Assembly (NCBI RefSeq): GCF_015475875.1
Contig: NZ_JADKYM010000016.1
Span: 1 to 64,000 of the forward strand
Direction of reading: 5' to 3'
DNA length: 64,000 bases
DNA from: Sphingopyxis solisilvae
GTDB taxonomy: Bacteria > Pseudomonadota > Alphaproteobacteria > Sphingomonadales > Sphingomonadaceae
Position 1 is the stretch's first letter. Every line of letters starts with the position of its first letter. A program made the translations under genes and the position numbers. The notes below the pieces were generated by a model. It worked only from the letters and a program-made list of their open reading frames with translations. It had not been told where the DNA came from and did no database searches. This document shows positions 37,299 to 45,751 of the stretch, in pieces.

Positions 37299-37440
37299 AT
37301 CCGGTCCTTTTCGCGTCGCGCGTGGCGGCTGTGTGACCGCCATGTCGTCGGAAGGCAAGCGGCTGTCGTTCGTCGAGCCGAATTTGCGATCCGGGGCAAC
37401 CCCGCTATCAAGACGCCATTGTTTCAACCGGGGAATCTCC
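37299..37440. promoter_or_regulatory. Divergent acylase/aminopeptidase spacer
   Basis: A 142-bp spacer lies between the divergent acylase and aminopeptidase genes and must hold both promoters. I cannot assign hexamers with confidence; no long dyad is evident. Confidence 0.3.
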
Positions 37441-39012
37441 ATGTATCGCAAAAGCCTGCTTCTCGCCGCCTGCCTGTCGTTCACGCTCGCCTCGCCCGCC
37501 ATCGCGCGAAATGTGACGGGCTCGGGCATCGCTCCTGCCACCGTTGCGAACAGCGCCGAGCGGCCGATCGGCTTTGCCGCCACCGCTTCTGCGGGCGGCG
37601 CGCTCGTCGTGCTGATGACCGACGCGGCACTGCCTTCGCTCGACGGGGTGGTGCTGGGCGATGCGGAGCGGCAGGCGCTTGGCGCTGCCATCGCCGCCGC
37701 GTCTTTCGACGCCAAGGCCGGATCGACACTGTCGCTGCGCGGCATCGGCGCTTTCCCGCGCATCCTGCTCGTCGGCACCGGCGCGGCGCCCACCGCGCTC
37801 GCACTTGCTGAGGCGGGCGGCAAGGCAGCGCAGGAACTGAAAAACGAAGCGCATCCGGTGACGATCGCCGGGGCGTCGAACGATACCTCGGCCGCCGACG
37901 TCGCCTATGGTTTCGCGCTCGGCCAATATCGTTTCGACCGGTACCAGACGGTGGGTAAGAAAACCCCGCCCACCGGCGCGGTTACCATCCTCGCCGCAAA
38001 CCCGGCCGCCGCCGAATCCTTTTTCGCCAGCCGTGGCAAGCCGCTCGCCGACGGGGTCCGTCTGTCGCGCGACCTGGCCAATGAACCGGCGAACGTCATC
38101 TATCCCGAAAGCTTTGTCGCCGAAGTCCGCAAGGCTTTTGCCGGAGTCGCGGGCGTGAGCATCGAGGTGCTCGACGAAGCCGCGATGCGCCGGCTCGGCA
38201 TGGGCAGCATCGTCGGCGTCGGGCAGGGCAGCCCGCGGGGGTCGCGCATGATGCTGGTGCGCTATCGCGGCAGTGGCGCGCCCGATGCGCCGCTGGCGCT
38301 GGTCGGCAAGGGCATCACCTTTGACAGCGGCGGCATTTCGATCAAACCCGCGGCGGGCATGGGCAATATGAAAGGCGACATGTCGGGTGCCGCGTCGGTC
38401 ATGGGCGCGGCGCTGTCGCTCGCCAAATCGCGCGCACCGGTGCATGTCGTCGCGGTCGCCGCACTCGCCGAGAATATGCCCGACGGCAATGCCCAGCGCC
38501 CCGGCGACGTCGTCCGCAGCATGTCGGGCAAGACGATCGAGGTCGTCAACACCGATGCCGAGGGGCGGCTGGTGCTGGCCGACGGGGTCGAATATGTCGC
38601 GCGGCAATATCGCCCGCACAGCATCGTCACCGTCGCGACGCTGACCGGCTCGATCGTCGGCGCCCTGTCGGACCAATATGCCGGCCTGTTCGCCCGCGGC
38701 GACGCGCTGGCAGATGGCCTGCTCGCCGCCGGCACCACCAGCGGCGAGGAATTGTGGCGGATGCCGCTGCACAAAAACTATGCCGAGCGGGTCAAGTCCG
38801 ACATCGCCGATATCCGTAACAGCGGCGGCGATGGTCCGGGCGCCAGCCTGGGGGCGCATTTCGTCGGCTTTTTCGTCGACGAGGCGACCCCCTGGGCCCA
38901 TCTCGACATTGCCGGGGTGAACCGCAGCGAAAAGACCAGCCCGCTGGTACCCAAGGGCATGACCGGCTTTGGTGTCCGCCTGCTCGACGCCTTTGCGCGC
39001 GGCGGGAAATAA
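37441..39012 (+). CDS. Exported leucyl aminopeptidase (M17)
   Basis: The 523-residue protein has a signal peptide (MYRKSLLLAACLSFTLASPA, then IARN), unusual for the normally cytosolic M17 family. Metal ligands are intact: Lys and Asp in GKGITFDSGG, Asp in MKGDMSGAA, and Asp/Glu in NTDAEGRLVLADG, with the catalytic Arg there. It removes N-terminal residues from peptides, probably in the periplasm. It is divergent from the acylase and lies just before clpB. Confidence 0.93.
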   Translation: MYRKSLLLAACLSFTLASPAIARNVTGSGIAPATVANSAERPIGFAATASAGGALVVLMTDAALPSLDGVVLGDAERQALGAAIAAASFDAKAGSTLSLRGIGAFPRILLVGTGAAPTALALAEAGGKAAQELKNEAHPVTIAGASNDTSAADVAYGFALGQYRFDRYQTVGKKTPPTGAVTILAANPAAAESFFASRGKPLADGVRLSRDLANEPANVIYPESFVAEVRKAFAGVAGVSIEVLDEAAMRRLGMGSIVGVGQGSPRGSRMMLVRYRGSGAPDAPLALVGKGITFDSGGISIKPAAGMGNMKGDMSGAASVMGAALSLAKSRAPVHVVAVAALAENMPDGNAQRPGDVVRSMSGKTIEVVNTDAEGRLVLADGVEYVARQYRPHSIVTVATLTGSIVGALSDQYAGLFARGDALADGLLAAGTTSGEELWRMPLHKNYAERVKSDIADIRNSGGDGPGASLGAHFVGFFVDEATPWAHLDIAGVNRSEKTSPLVPKGMTGFGVRLLDAFARGGK

Positions 39013-39019
39013 GCATGGC

Positions 39020-39080
39020 AAGCCCCTTGTGTTGTATAATGGCAACACTATCTCTCGGTGAGAGAAAGGGGCTTACCTAG
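39020..39080 (+). promoter_or_regulatory. RpoH-type heat-shock promoter and clpB leader
   Basis: CCCCTTG (39023-39029) and CTATCT (39048-39053), 18 bases apart, fit the alphaproteobacterial sigma32 consensus; TATAAT at 39034-39039 could also be a sigma70 -10 box. Downstream, TCTCTC/GAGAGA (39051-39065) is a small hairpin. AAGGGG (39066-39071) is the clpB ribosome site, 9 bases before the ATG. Confidence 0.7.
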
Positions 39081-41660
39081 ATGAACCTCGAAAAATTCAC
39101 CGACCGCGCCAAGGGCTTTTTGCAGGCGGCGCAGACGATCGCGATCCGCCTGAACCACCAGCGGATCGGCCCCGAGCATATCGCCAAGGCGCTGCTCGAG
39201 GACAGTCAGGGCATGGCGGCGGGGCTGATCGCGAACAGCGGCGGCGACGCCGCGCGCGCCGTCGCCGGGATCGATGCCTTGCTCGCCAAGGTTCCCGCGG
39301 TGTCGGGGTCGGGCGCGCAGCAAACGCCGGGGCTCGACAATGACGCCGTACGTCTGCTCGACCAGGCCGAACAGGTCGCCGCAAAGTCAGGCAACGAGTT
39401 CGTCGCGGTCCAGAATATCCTGCTCGCCATGGTGCTGGGCAGCGGGACCCCCGTGGGGAAGGCGCTCGCCGATGCCGGTGTGACACCCGAAGCGCTGAAT
39501 GCCGCGATCGCCAAGCTGACCGGCGGCCGCGCCGCCGACAGCGCCTCGGCCGAAGACCGCTATGACGCGCTCAAGAAATTCGCCCGCGACCTCACCGAGG
39601 TGGCGCGCGAGGGCAAGCTCGATCCGGTGATCGGCCGCGACGAGGAAATTCGCCGCACCGTCCAGATCCTCGCGCGCCGTACCAAGAACAACCCGGTGCT
39701 GATCGGCGAACCCGGCGTGGGCAAGACCGCGATCGCCGAGGGGCTGGCGCTGCGCATCGTCAATGGCGACGTGCCCGACAGTTTGAAGGACCGCCGCCTG
39801 CTCGCGCTCGACATGGGCGCGCTGATCGCGGGCGCCAAATATCGCGGCGAGTTCGAGGAGCGCCTCAAGGGCGTGCTCGACGATGTGAAGGCCGCCGCGG
39901 GCGAGATCATCCTGTTCATCGACGAGATGCACACGCTGGTCGGCGCGGGCAAATCCGAAGGCGCGATGGACGCATCGAACCTGCTCAAGCCCGCCTTGGC
40001 GCGCGGCGAGCTGCATTGCATCGGCGCGACGACGCTCGACGAATATCGCAAGCATGTCGAAAAAGACCCCGCGCTGCAGCGGCGCTTTCAGCCGGTGTTC
40101 GTCGGCGAACCGACGGTCGAGGATTCGATCTCGATCCTGCGCGGGATCAAGGAGAAATACGAGCTGCACCACGGGGTGCGGATCACCGACGGCGCGATCG
40201 TCGCCGCCGCGACGCTGTCGCACCGCTATATCTCCGACCGTTTCCTGCCCGACAAGGCGATCGACCTGATGGACGAAGCAGCGAGCCGCATCCGCATGGA
40301 GGTCGAATCCAAACCCGAGGAGATCGAGAGCCTCGACCGCCGCATCATCCAGATGAAGATCGAGGAGGCGGCGCTCGGCAAGGAGAGCGACGCCGCGTCG
40401 AAGGACCGGCTCGCCGCGCTCCGCGCCGAACTCGCGAACCTCGAACAGCAGTCGGCCGAACTCACGCAGAGGTGGCAGGCCGAAAAGGACAAGATCCACG
40501 CCGAGGCGAAGATCAAGGAAGAACTCGACGCCGCGCGCGGACAGCTCGAACAGGCCCAGCGCGCGGGCGACCTCGCGAAGGCAGGCGAGCTAAGCTACGG
40601 CACCATCCCCGCGCTCGAAAAGCAGCTTGCCGACGCCGAAGCCGCGGCGGGCAATGCGATGCTGCGCGAGGAAGTCACCGCCGACGACATCGCCGCGGTG
40701 GTCAGCAAATGGACCGGCATCCCGGTCGACCGGATGATGGAAGGCGAGCGCGAAAAACTGCTTTCGATGGAAAGCACGCTCGCGAAACGCGTGATTGGCC
40801 AAGACGAGGCGGTGCGCGCCGTATCGACCGCGGTGCGCCGCGCCCGCGCCGGCCTGCAGGATCCGAACCGCCCGCTCGGCAGCTTCCTCTTCCTCGGCCC
40901 CACGGGAGTCGGCAAGACCGAACTGACCAAGGCGCTGGCGCGTTTCCTGTTCGACGACGACAATGCGATGGTCCGCATCGACATGTCCGAGTTCATGGAA
41001 AAGCACAGCGTCGCGCGCCTCGTCGGCGCGCCTCCGGGCTATGTCGGCTATGAAGAGGGTGGCACGCTGACCGAGGCGGTGCGGCGCCGACCCTATCAGG
41101 TCGTGCTGTTCGACGAGGTCGAAAAGGCCCATGCCGACGTCTTCAACATCCTGCTGCAGGTGCTCGACGACGGACGCCTGACCGACGGGCAGGGGCGCAC
41201 GGTCGATTTCACCAACACGCTGATCATTCTGACGTCGAACCTCGGCAGTCAGGCGATCGCCGCGCTTCCCGACGACGCTCCGGTCGAGCAGGCCGAACCC
41301 GCTGTCATGGAAGTCGTGCGCGCCCACTTCCGGCCCGAGTTCCTCAATCGCCTCGACGAAATTGTGCTTTTCAACCGCTTGGCGCAGCAACATATGGCCG
41401 GCATCGTCGATATCCAGGTCGCGCGGGTGCAGAAACTGCTCGCCGATCGCAAGGTCACGCTCGACCTGACCGATGCCGCGCGCGCGTGGCTCGGCCGGGT
41501 GGGCTATGACCCCGTCTATGGCGCACGACCGCTGAAGCGCGCGGTGCAGAAATATCTGCAGGATCCGCTGGCCGACCTGATCCTGAAGGGCGAGGTTAGG
41601 GACGGATCAACAGTCCGGGTCGATGAAGGCGACGGAGCGCTGGCGTTGACGCCGAGTTAA
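39081..41660 (+). CDS. clpB: ClpB disaggregase
   Basis: The 859-residue Hsp100 protein has an N-domain ([13 protein letters not shown], 1-150), a first AAA+ domain with Walker [11 protein letters not shown] and Walker [11 protein letters not shown], a coiled-coil middle domain (about 400-530, with [13 protein letters not shown]), and a second AAA+ domain ([21 protein letters not shown]). It works with DnaK to extract proteins from aggregates in the cytosol. Its heat-shock promoter fits this role. Confidence 0.97.
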   Translation: MNLEKFTDRAKGFLQAAQTIAIRLNHQRIGPEHIAKALLEDSQGMAAGLIANSGGDAARAVAGIDALLAKVPAVSGSGAQQTPGLDNDAVRLLDQAEQVAAKSGNEFVAVQNILLAMVLGSGTPVGKALADAGVTPEALNAAIAKLTGGRAADSASAEDRYDALKKFARDLTEVAREGKLDPVIGRDEEIRRTVQILARRTKNNPVLIGEPGVGKTAIAEGLALRIVNGDVPDSLKDRRLLALDMGALIAGAKYRGEFEERLKGVLDDVKAAAGEIILFIDEMHTLVGAGKSEGAMDASNLLKPALARGELHCIGATTLDEYRKHVEKDPALQRRFQPVFVGEPTVEDSISILRGIKEKYELHHGVRITDGAIVAAATLSHRYISDRFLPDKAIDLMDEAASRIRMEVESKPEEIESLDRRIIQMKIEEAALGKESDAASKDRLAALRAELANLEQQSAELTQRWQAEKDKIHAEAKIKEELDAARGQLEQAQRAGDLAKAGELSYGTIPALEKQLADAEAAAGNAMLREEVTADDIAAVVSKWTGIPVDRMMEGEREKLLSMESTLAKRVIGQDEAVRAVSTAVRRARAGLQDPNRPLGSFLFLGPTGVGKTELTKALARFLFDDDNAMVRIDMSEFMEKHSVARLVGAPPGYVGYEEGGTLTEAVRRRPYQVVLFDEVEKAHADVFNILLQVLDDGRLTDGQGRTVDFTNTLIILTSNLGSQAIAALPDDAPVEQAEPAVMEVVRAHFRPEFLNRLDEIVLFNRLAQQHMAGIVDIQVARVQKLLADRKVTLDLTDAARAWLGRVGYDPVYGARPLKRAVQKYLQDPLADLILKGEVRDGSTVRVDEGDGALALTPS

Positions 41661-41669
41661 ACGCACGGG

Positions 41670-42005
41670 TCAGCACGTTCCTGTGGCGCGACAGTCTCCC
41701 GCCTTGCTGGTCATGGCATCCATCGTTTCGCGGGAGTTTTGATTGCCCCGCGTCCACGCCTGCTTCCACTGTTCATTGGTTCGGCAAACTCGCGCCTTTT
41801 TTACCAATGACCCGATTTCTTCTATTTTGCGGCATTTGATATATTGCGGGTGACTGGACGCAAGTCCTTGGTTAAAAGTGCGAATTTCGGCATTGGTCAT
41901 CTCTGACGGAACCTGTTCCGGCGGCGTGCGATCTGCGCTTGCTGTCGTTGCGCCCGGCGACGATACCAGCACCAGAATAGACATCAGCAGCGGCATCACC
42001 GGCAT
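41670..42005 (-). CDS. Cys-pair small secreted protein, paralog 1
   Basis: The 111-residue protein has a signal peptide (cleavage near ATTASA, residue 24). The mature core has IPSEM-type residues (VPSEMTNAEIRTFNQGL), then YIKCRK, a GSLVKK centre and VCRTNEQW, with two cysteines separated by exactly 15 residues. It ends with a second Cys pair (CRATGTC) absent from the other copies. It is unrecognised by name. The fourth member of a tandem array, it starts 27 bases after paralog 2. ATG 41996 is an alternative start. Confidence 0.8.
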   Translation of the reverse strand: MPVMPLLMSILVLVSSPGATTASADRTPPEQVPSEMTNAEIRTFNQGLASSHPQYIKCRKIEEIGSLVKKARVCRTNEQWKQAWTRGNQNSRETMDAMTSKAGDCRATGTC

Positions 42006-42032
42006 CCCTGGCTACACGGCGACCTTCAATGG

Positions 42033-42377
42033 TCAGCGTGGTTCGGCATGAGACATCAAATCCTGTTGGGGTTCAACCGAATTGCTCCAGCCGCGCGCCA
42101 GGGTTTCCATCGTATCGCGTGCGTCCAGATTGCCTTTGTTGGACGAAGCGATCCACTGCGCGTTGGTGCGACACACGCGGTTCTTTTTGACCAGTGATCC
42201 CGATTCCGGGATGCGACGACATTTGATATAGTCGGGATCGGTCATGGTCCGCCCCTCGTTATAGGCGTCGATTTCCTTGCCCGTCATTTCCGACGGGATT
42301 CGCGGTGCCGGATTGGTTTCACTGGCACCCGCGCCGGACACGCCAGCCAGAAAGACTCCGATCAACAATATCCGCAT
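42033..42377 (-). CDS. Cys-pair small secreted protein, paralog 2
   Basis: The 114-residue protein has a signal peptide (MRILLIGVFLAGVSGAGA), then the shared core: IPSEMTGKEIDAYNEG, YIKCRR, ESGSLVKK and VCRTNAQW, with the CX15C pair. Its C-terminus diverges (WSNSVEPQQDLMSH). GAGGTG lies 5 bases before ATG 42377. It is probably one operon with paralogs 1 and 3. Function is unknown; the conserved basic centre and paired Cys suggest a disulfide-stabilised binding protein. Confidence 0.8.
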   Translation of the reverse strand: MRILLIGVFLAGVSGAGASETNPAPRIPSEMTGKEIDAYNEGRTMTDPDYIKCRRIPESGSLVKKNRVCRTNAQWIASSNKGNLDARDTMETLARGWSNSVEPQQDLMSHAEPR

Positions 42378-42399
42378 ATCATCACCTCGCGTTTTTGGG

Positions 42400-42717
42400 T
42401 CAGTTTGAATTGCCCGCCTTACTCGTCATCGCCTCTGTTGTGTCCCGCGCATTTTGACTGCTGTTGGCGATAACCTCTTTCCATTTTGCATTCGTGCGGC
42501 AGACGCGGTTCTTTTTCACAAGCGAGCCGATTTCCACGGTCTTTCGACATTTGATGAAGTTGGGATCACTTGGCGCAAGCCCTGCATTATGCGCGTTAAT
42601 TTCGGTTGGCGTCATCGCCGACGGTGTCTTCGGGGGCGGCGCGCTTTCTTCGGCAGCAAGGGCAGCCGGCGCCACTATCAACGCCGCCGCAATCAGTGCA
42701 GTCAGGGACTTGGCCAT
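42400..42717 (-). CDS. Cys-pair small secreted protein, paralog 3
   Basis: The 105-residue protein has a signal peptide ending APAALAAEE and then TPSAMTPTEINAHNAGL, FIKCRK, EIGSLVKK and VCRTNAKW with CX15C. The following VIANSSQNARDTTEAMTSKA is closely shared with paralog 4, pointing to a recent duplication. GAGGAGGA lies 7 bases before ATG 42717, the strongest ribosome site of the array. It is the first gene of the tight three-gene set, with a 215-base gap upstream that should hold its promoter. Confidence 0.85.
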   Translation of the reverse strand: MAKSLTALIAAALIVAPAALAAEESAPPPKTPSAMTPTEINAHNAGLAPSDPNFIKCRKTVEIGSLVKKNRVCRTNAKWKEVIANSSQNARDTTEAMTSKAGNSN

Positions 42718-42932
42718 TTATATTCCTCCTCGATAGCAGACCCTGTCTGTATCACGCGCATCCGACAGATATAGCCTGAATCGGACGCCGCACGATCGGC
42801 TTTGTCGAGCTCCAAGAGCTGCGTCCTTGTCCATCACTTGGGACTGTCTTGCGCTATAGGACCGTAAATGTTCGGCGAGTCCAGCGAACGAGGTCATGGT
42901 AAAATGCCGTTGGCAAGGTCAGCGTATCGGCA

Positions 42933-43268
42933 TCAATCGCTACCCAACATATAGCTGGCTCCGCTCGCCTTGCTCGACATGGCCTCGACGGTGGCCCGGG
43001 CGTTCTGGCTGCTGTTCGCAATGACCTCCCGCCACTTGGCATTGGTTCGGCAAACGCGGTATTTTTTGACCAGCGAGCCGGTTTCCAACACCTTGCGGCA
43101 TTTGATGTAATCAGGGTCGGCCGGTGCCAGAGCTGCGTTATGGGCGGCAATCTGTGTTCGCGTCAGGGTGGACGGCATTTCTGCTGGAGCCGCCTTTTCC
43201 TGGGCGCCAACGGCTACAGGCGCCGCGATCAGTGTGGCAGCAACGAGCACAGCCGACGACGTCCCCAT
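42933..43268 (-). CDS. Cys-pair small secreted protein, paralog 4
   Basis: The 111-residue protein has a signal peptide ending APVAVGAQE and the family core: MPSTLTRTQIAAHNAAL, YIKCRK, ETGSLVKK and VCRTNAKW, with CX15C and the ANSSQNAR stretch shared with paralog 3. AGAAGGA lies 6 bases before ATG 43268; the ATG at 43274 would abut it. It is separated from the other three by 215 bases, so it may have its own promoter or read through. Confidence 0.83.
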   Translation of the reverse strand: MGTSSAVLVAATLIAAPVAVGAQEKAAPAEMPSTLTRTQIAAHNAALAPADPDYIKCRKVLETGSLVKKYRVCRTNAKWREVIANSSQNARATVEAMSSKASGASYMLGSD

Positions 43269-43392
43269 AATCATTCCTTCTCGCAACATGACGGATCCAC
43301 TACGCCCAGCAATATGTTGGGGCCCTTTGGTCACCAAGCGAATTTGCGTCCCGGGTCATTTTCGCGGCAACGAAGGATCGGGTGATGCGAGA

Positions 43393-44577
43393 TTACCGGG
43401 GTACAGCATATCCCGACTGGTCTGCTGCGGCAAAATAGCGCGTCAAAAGTTCGCGTTCGTGGGCGCTGAGATGCGGGTTCCAAACATCCAGAATCAGGAC
43501 CGCACGCAGTTCGTCGCTATCGTTCCACGCCTCATGCTCAATCGTGTCATCAAAGGCAAAAGCCTGACCCTCGATCCACTCGCGGGTCTCGCCGCCGACC
43601 CGAAAGCCGCAGCCGGGCGGGACGATCAGCGGGAGATGAACGATGGCCCGCGTATTCGTGACCCCGGTGTGGGGCGGAATACGGGTATGCGGTCGAAGCA
43701 GCGAGAAAAAGGCGCTCGGCGCGCGCCCGGCTATCCGCGCACCCGGCACGGCGGCCAACGCGGCCGCCGTCGACGGACAACGGTCGAGTACCGGCCGGTT
43801 CGGTTCGCCATATTCCCACAGAAAGCAGGCGCTCCAATCGAGCTGGTGATCGAGCGCCGACCAGATCGAGTCGGGGGTGCCGGCCTCCATCCTGACGTAA
43901 GGACGCAGGGCATCACCCGGATCGGCAAGCAGCGCTTTCAGCTCGCCGCGGATCGCCGCGGTCTGTGCTTCGAGATTGGCAAACCACGGGAAATGATGGC
44001 GATCGAAATACTCATCGGCGGGCAAAAACGGATAGTGAACGCCGGCGCATTCGTTCCGATAAATGCGGCGCCTGCCCAACGCAGCCGCGACAAAGGCGTC
44101 TCCCCGGCGCACCTCCGTTTCGGATAAGTGATCGCGCATGGGAGCAAGCGCAGCGGTGACGTTGTCCAACATGGTTCCAGTCGCGGTGTCGACAAAGGCT
44201 TCGCCCTGTTCGAGCAAGGCGGCGATTGGCGGAGGTACCGTTTCCAATTGCGCGCCCAGCGCGAGAGCCGCACTCCATGCCGACAGCGCCTCGCCCAGAT
44301 CCTGCCGCGCCTGATGGCGTTCGGCCTTCCGCAGCCACGCCATCAAGTCGCGCCGGTCGATTGCCAGCGCAGCGTCGAGCGCCTTCAACTCATTGGCGTC
44401 ATCACCGAGCGCGCGGTGTACCGAAGCCAGATTGCGCCGCAGCGCTCCCGATCCCGGATCGGCGCTGATCGCGTCGGTGAAATGGGTGATCGCAGCGGTG
44501 AAGTCACCCGCCTGAAGCGCGGCCAGACCCAGCCTGTTGGCTTCGACGGCGGCGGCGGGCGGAGGAGGGGTTGCCAT
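43393..44577 (-). CDS. TPR-containing aspartyl/asparaginyl beta-hydroxylase family protein
   Basis: The 394-residue protein has about three N-terminal tetratricopeptide repeats (NRLGLAALQAGDFTAAITHF near residue 15, then RRNLASVHRALGDDANELKA) and a C-terminal Fe(II)/2-oxoglutarate domain: RIPPHTGVTNTRAIVHLPL, GQAFAFDDTIEHEAWN and LILDVWNP carry the His/Arg ligands. It could hydroxylate Asp/Asn residues of a protein or peptide partner; TPRs would bind it. It is cytosolic. It is divergent from the sulfotransferase-like gene, 45 bases away. No strong ribosome site is seen; ATG 44613 is an alternative. Confidence 0.85.
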   Translation of the reverse strand: MATPPPPAAAVEANRLGLAALQAGDFTAAITHFTDAISADPGSGALRRNLASVHRALGDDANELKALDAALAIDRRDLMAWLRKAERHQARQDLGEALSAWSAALALGAQLETVPPPIAALLEQGEAFVDTATGTMLDNVTAALAPMRDHLSETEVRRGDAFVAAALGRRRIYRNECAGVHYPFLPADEYFDRHHFPWFANLEAQTAAIRGELKALLADPGDALRPYVRMEAGTPDSIWSALDHQLDWSACFLWEYGEPNRPVLDRCPSTAAALAAVPGARIAGRAPSAFFSLLRPHTRIPPHTGVTNTRAIVHLPLIVPPGCGFRVGGETREWIEGQAFAFDDTIEHEAWNDSDELRAVLILDVWNPHLSAHERELLTRYFAAADQSGYAVPR

Positions 44578-44622
44578 GTCGTCATGCTTGCCATCGCACC
44601 GCGCAATCGGCAAGGTTCAACG

Positions 44623-45651
44623 ATGACCGGGTTATCCGCCGCAAGCACCCTAGTCCGCGACGCCACGTGGCTGGCGCACCGTTACGACCCAGGCCATGAT
44701 GCCTTTCATTTTCGTCATGTGGCGCGCGAACGGCGAAGCGAAGTTCCATTTCTGACCGATGACTATCTTGGTCACGAGGCGGGTCCAATTGTCGTTGAAC
44801 GCAACGACTGCGCGACCGCGATCGCGGGCCAACAAGTTACGCCGCTACATTTCCTGTTTCATTCAGCATATTGCGCCTCGACAATGCTGGTGCAGGCAAT
44901 TGGCCAGCCCGGGATCGCGACCGGCCTTTCCGAACCGGTGCTCCTCAATGACATGGTTGGCTGGCGCCGCCGCGGTGCCGACCCCCGCCAGCACGGCCGG
45001 GTGATGCATGACGCGCTGTCGTTGCTGGGACGAGGGTTCGGCGGCGATCATGCCGTCGTCATCAAGCCTTCGAATATCTTCAATCCGCTGGCACGGGGCG
45101 CAATGACCTTGCGGCCGGAGGCGCGCGCGTTGTTGCTCTACGCCCCGCTACGCGCGTTTCTGTTGTCGGTAGCGCGAAAGGGGCTGGGCTGTCGCCTGTG
45201 GTGCCGCGAGTTGCTCGAGAATTATCTTGCCGACGGCTTCGTAACCTTTGGCTTCGACGCGCGCGCATATTTTCGGCAATCGGATCTGCAGATCGCCGCG
45301 GTGGGCTGGCTCGCGCAGCAACAGGCGTTCGCGGCGCTCGCAGCATGGACACCCGAGCGTATCGCGACGCTCGACAGCGAGACCCTGACCCGTGCGCCGG
45401 GTGACGCAGTCGCCGCGGCCATGGCGCACTATCAAATACCAATGGCAGATGACATCATTTCGGGTAACCCGGCGCTGTCGCGCAACAGCAAATCAGGCGC
45501 GCCTTTTGTCGCCGGCGAACGCCAGCGCGATCTGGCCGCTGCCGAAGCGGCATACGGAGCCGAGATCGACCAGGTCGTAGCCTGGGCGTCGGTCTTGGCC
45601 GAGCAAGCCGAGATCCCGCTAACGCTACCGCAACCGCTCGCACTGCCCTGA
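44623..45651 (+). CDS. Sulfotransferase-like protein (tentative)
   Basis: The 342-residue protein is not firmly recognised. PLHFLFHSAYCASTMLVQAI near residue 83 resembles the 5'-phosphosulfate-binding loop of sulfotransferases, and HAVVIKPSNIFNPLA later resembles the 3' region where these enzymes hold the adenosine phosphate. The rest is helical without known motifs. AAGG lies 7 bases before ATG 44623. Genes like this are known next to hydroxylases and TonB receptors in sphingomonads and Caulobacter, and that context supports a role with the receptor at 45752. Confidence 0.6.
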   Translation: MTGLSAASTLVRDATWLAHRYDPGHDAFHFRHVARERRSEVPFLTDDYLGHEAGPIVVERNDCATAIAGQQVTPLHFLFHSAYCASTMLVQAIGQPGIATGLSEPVLLNDMVGWRRRGADPRQHGRVMHDALSLLGRGFGGDHAVVIKPSNIFNPLARGAMTLRPEARALLLYAPLRAFLLSVARKGLGCRLWCRELLENYLADGFVTFGFDARAYFRQSDLQIAAVGWLAQQQAFAALAAWTPERIATLDSETLTRAPGDAVAAAMAHYQIPMADDIISGNPALSRNSKSGAPFVAGERQRDLAAAEAAYGAEIDQVVAWASVLAEQAEIPLTLPQPLALP

Positions 45652-45668
45652 AGCAGGATTGGCAGGCG

Positions 45669-45729
45669 CCCCGATGCCCGCCGCATCGGGGACCAAAGAA
45701 AAGGGGCGGACCTTGCGGCCCGCCCCCAG
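45669..45729. terminator. Two hairpins between convergent genes
   Basis: CCCCGATGC (45669-45677) pairs perfectly with GCATCGGGG (45683-45691). GGGGCGGACC (45703-45712) pairs with GGCCCGCCCC region (45717-45726), and on the minus strand is followed by TTTTC. The second is an intrinsic terminator for the TonB receptor gene; the first probably ends the plus-strand gene. Confidence 0.75.
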
Positions 45730-45751
45730 TTCTTGCGAAAGCGCGAAGCGA

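Noticed and set aside
42718-42932. A fifth cysteine-pair gene in the gap between paralogs 3 and 4
   Set aside because: Neither strand of the gap shows YIKCR, GSLVKK or VCRTN; the open frame overlapping it is an antiphase reading of paralog 4.
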